From: CAYMKE01 sp964345135
GTDB taxonomy: Bacteria; Bacteroidota; Bacteroidia; Bacteroidales; JBBRXJ01
DNA length: 25,273 bases
Assembly (NCBI GenBank): GCA_964345135.1
Contig: CAYFQI010000008.1
Location: forward strand, 1-25,273
Direction: 5' to 3'
Shown here: positions 24,999 through 25,273 of the stretch, piece after piece
Numbering within the stretch: position 1 is the stretch's first letter
Layout: each line of letters opens with the position of its first letter
Translations under genes and position numbers: made by a program
Notes under the pieces: model-generated
The model's database searches: none
What the model was told of the DNA's origin: nothing
What the model saw: the letters and a program-made list of their open reading frames with translations, nothing else

Positions 24999-25273
24999 AT
25001 GCTGGAAAAAAAATAACCCAAAAGATTAGAGTGGCATTCAATAATAAAAAACGATTGGTTGTCTCTTTAATGGGTTTTCCCGGGTTAAATATGACCAATG
25101 CCACCATTAAACTGGCACAACAAAATTATGTGATTTTACAACTAAAATCATTGAGAATATACACGTTTGTTAATTGGTGCAGGAGCACAGATGATTTGTT
25201 TTCTTGAACCTATAGCTGTTATGCTTGGGTCTGATGAATTTGAAAATTTTCTTCCAGATACATAAAGCATATC
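24999..25273 (+). pseudogene. Decayed UroD-family methyltransferase (MtaA/MtbA-like), runs off the window
   Basis: The frame from 25031 reads KKRLVVSLMGFPGLNMTNAT, then IKLAQQNY up to about 25134, matching the N-terminus of uroporphyrinogen-decarboxylase-like corrinoid methyltransferases. A second block in another frame (25161-25262) reads RLLIGAGAQMICFLEPIAVM then LGSDEFE, matching a region far towards the C-terminus of the family. About 140 residues between the two blocks are missing. The likely original start is ATG 24999: adding one A to the 8-A run at 25006-25013 would join MLEKKITQKIRVAFNNKK to the first block. A further shift near 25250 leads to RYIKHI (25256-25273). These lesions argue for a pseudogene. 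Its position right after the corrinoid gene fits a former methyltransferase operon. Confidence 0.8.

Noticed and set aside
24049..25088. CCCGGGTTAA occurring at 24049-24058 and again at 25079-25088 as a direct repeat of a mobile element
   Set aside because: The second copy encodes part of a conserved protein motif (FPGLN), and the shared stretch is only 10 bases with different flanks, so coincidence is the simpler reading.
24999..25273. Programmed frameshifting at the A run as the explanation for the broken methyltransferase
   Set aside because: A large internal segment is also missing and a second shift occurs downstream, which slippage at the A run alone cannot explain.

Overview
The window looks like chromosome of a low-GC Bacteroidota bacterium, most likely Bacteroidales or a related anaerobic or marine lineage. 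This is inferred from a type IX secretion C-terminal sorting domain, a lipoprotein whose cysteine is followed by an acidic surface-export signal, TAnnTTTG-type promoter boxes close to several gene starts, and the etfB-etfA-acyl-CoA dehydrogenase order. No phage, IS transposase, CRISPR array, tRNA or rRNA was recognised.

Layout. 178-2190 (-): DUF362 protein with three N-terminal membrane segments and a T9SS sorting domain. 2310-5357 (-): NagZ-like GH3 glycosidase fused to a serine beta-lactamase-fold domain. 5549-8803 (+): tricorn-type protease. 9037-16275 (+): a tight three-gene operon of GlgE, a TreS-maltokinase fusion and GlgB, together converting trehalose through maltose and maltose-1-phosphate into branched alpha-glucan. 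16325-20058 (-): acyl-CoA dehydrogenase with its electron-transfer flavoprotein, transcribed etfB-etfA-acd. 20390-22106 (-): rimP-nusA, not followed by infB. 22228-22551 (-): DksA/TraR-like zinc-finger regulator. 22940-23830 (-): surface lipoprotein of unknown function with a strong terminator. 24324-24983 (+): corrinoid protein of a methyltransferase system.

The least ordinary material lies between the genes at the right end. The DksA-like gene sits at the 3' end of an in-frame N-terminal remnant of an ADP-ribosylglycohydrolase. The corrinoid protein is followed by a decayed UroD/MtaA-type methyltransferase with two apparent frameshifts and an internal deletion. A 151-bp element with perfect 10-bp terminal inverted repeats occupies the gap before the corrinoid gene. 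A terminator-like hairpin lies in the rimP leader, 14 bases before the start codon.

I did not find a clearly new multi-gene system. The main blocks belong to known pathways, and the candidates for follow-up are the remnants, the inverted-repeat element and the leader hairpin.
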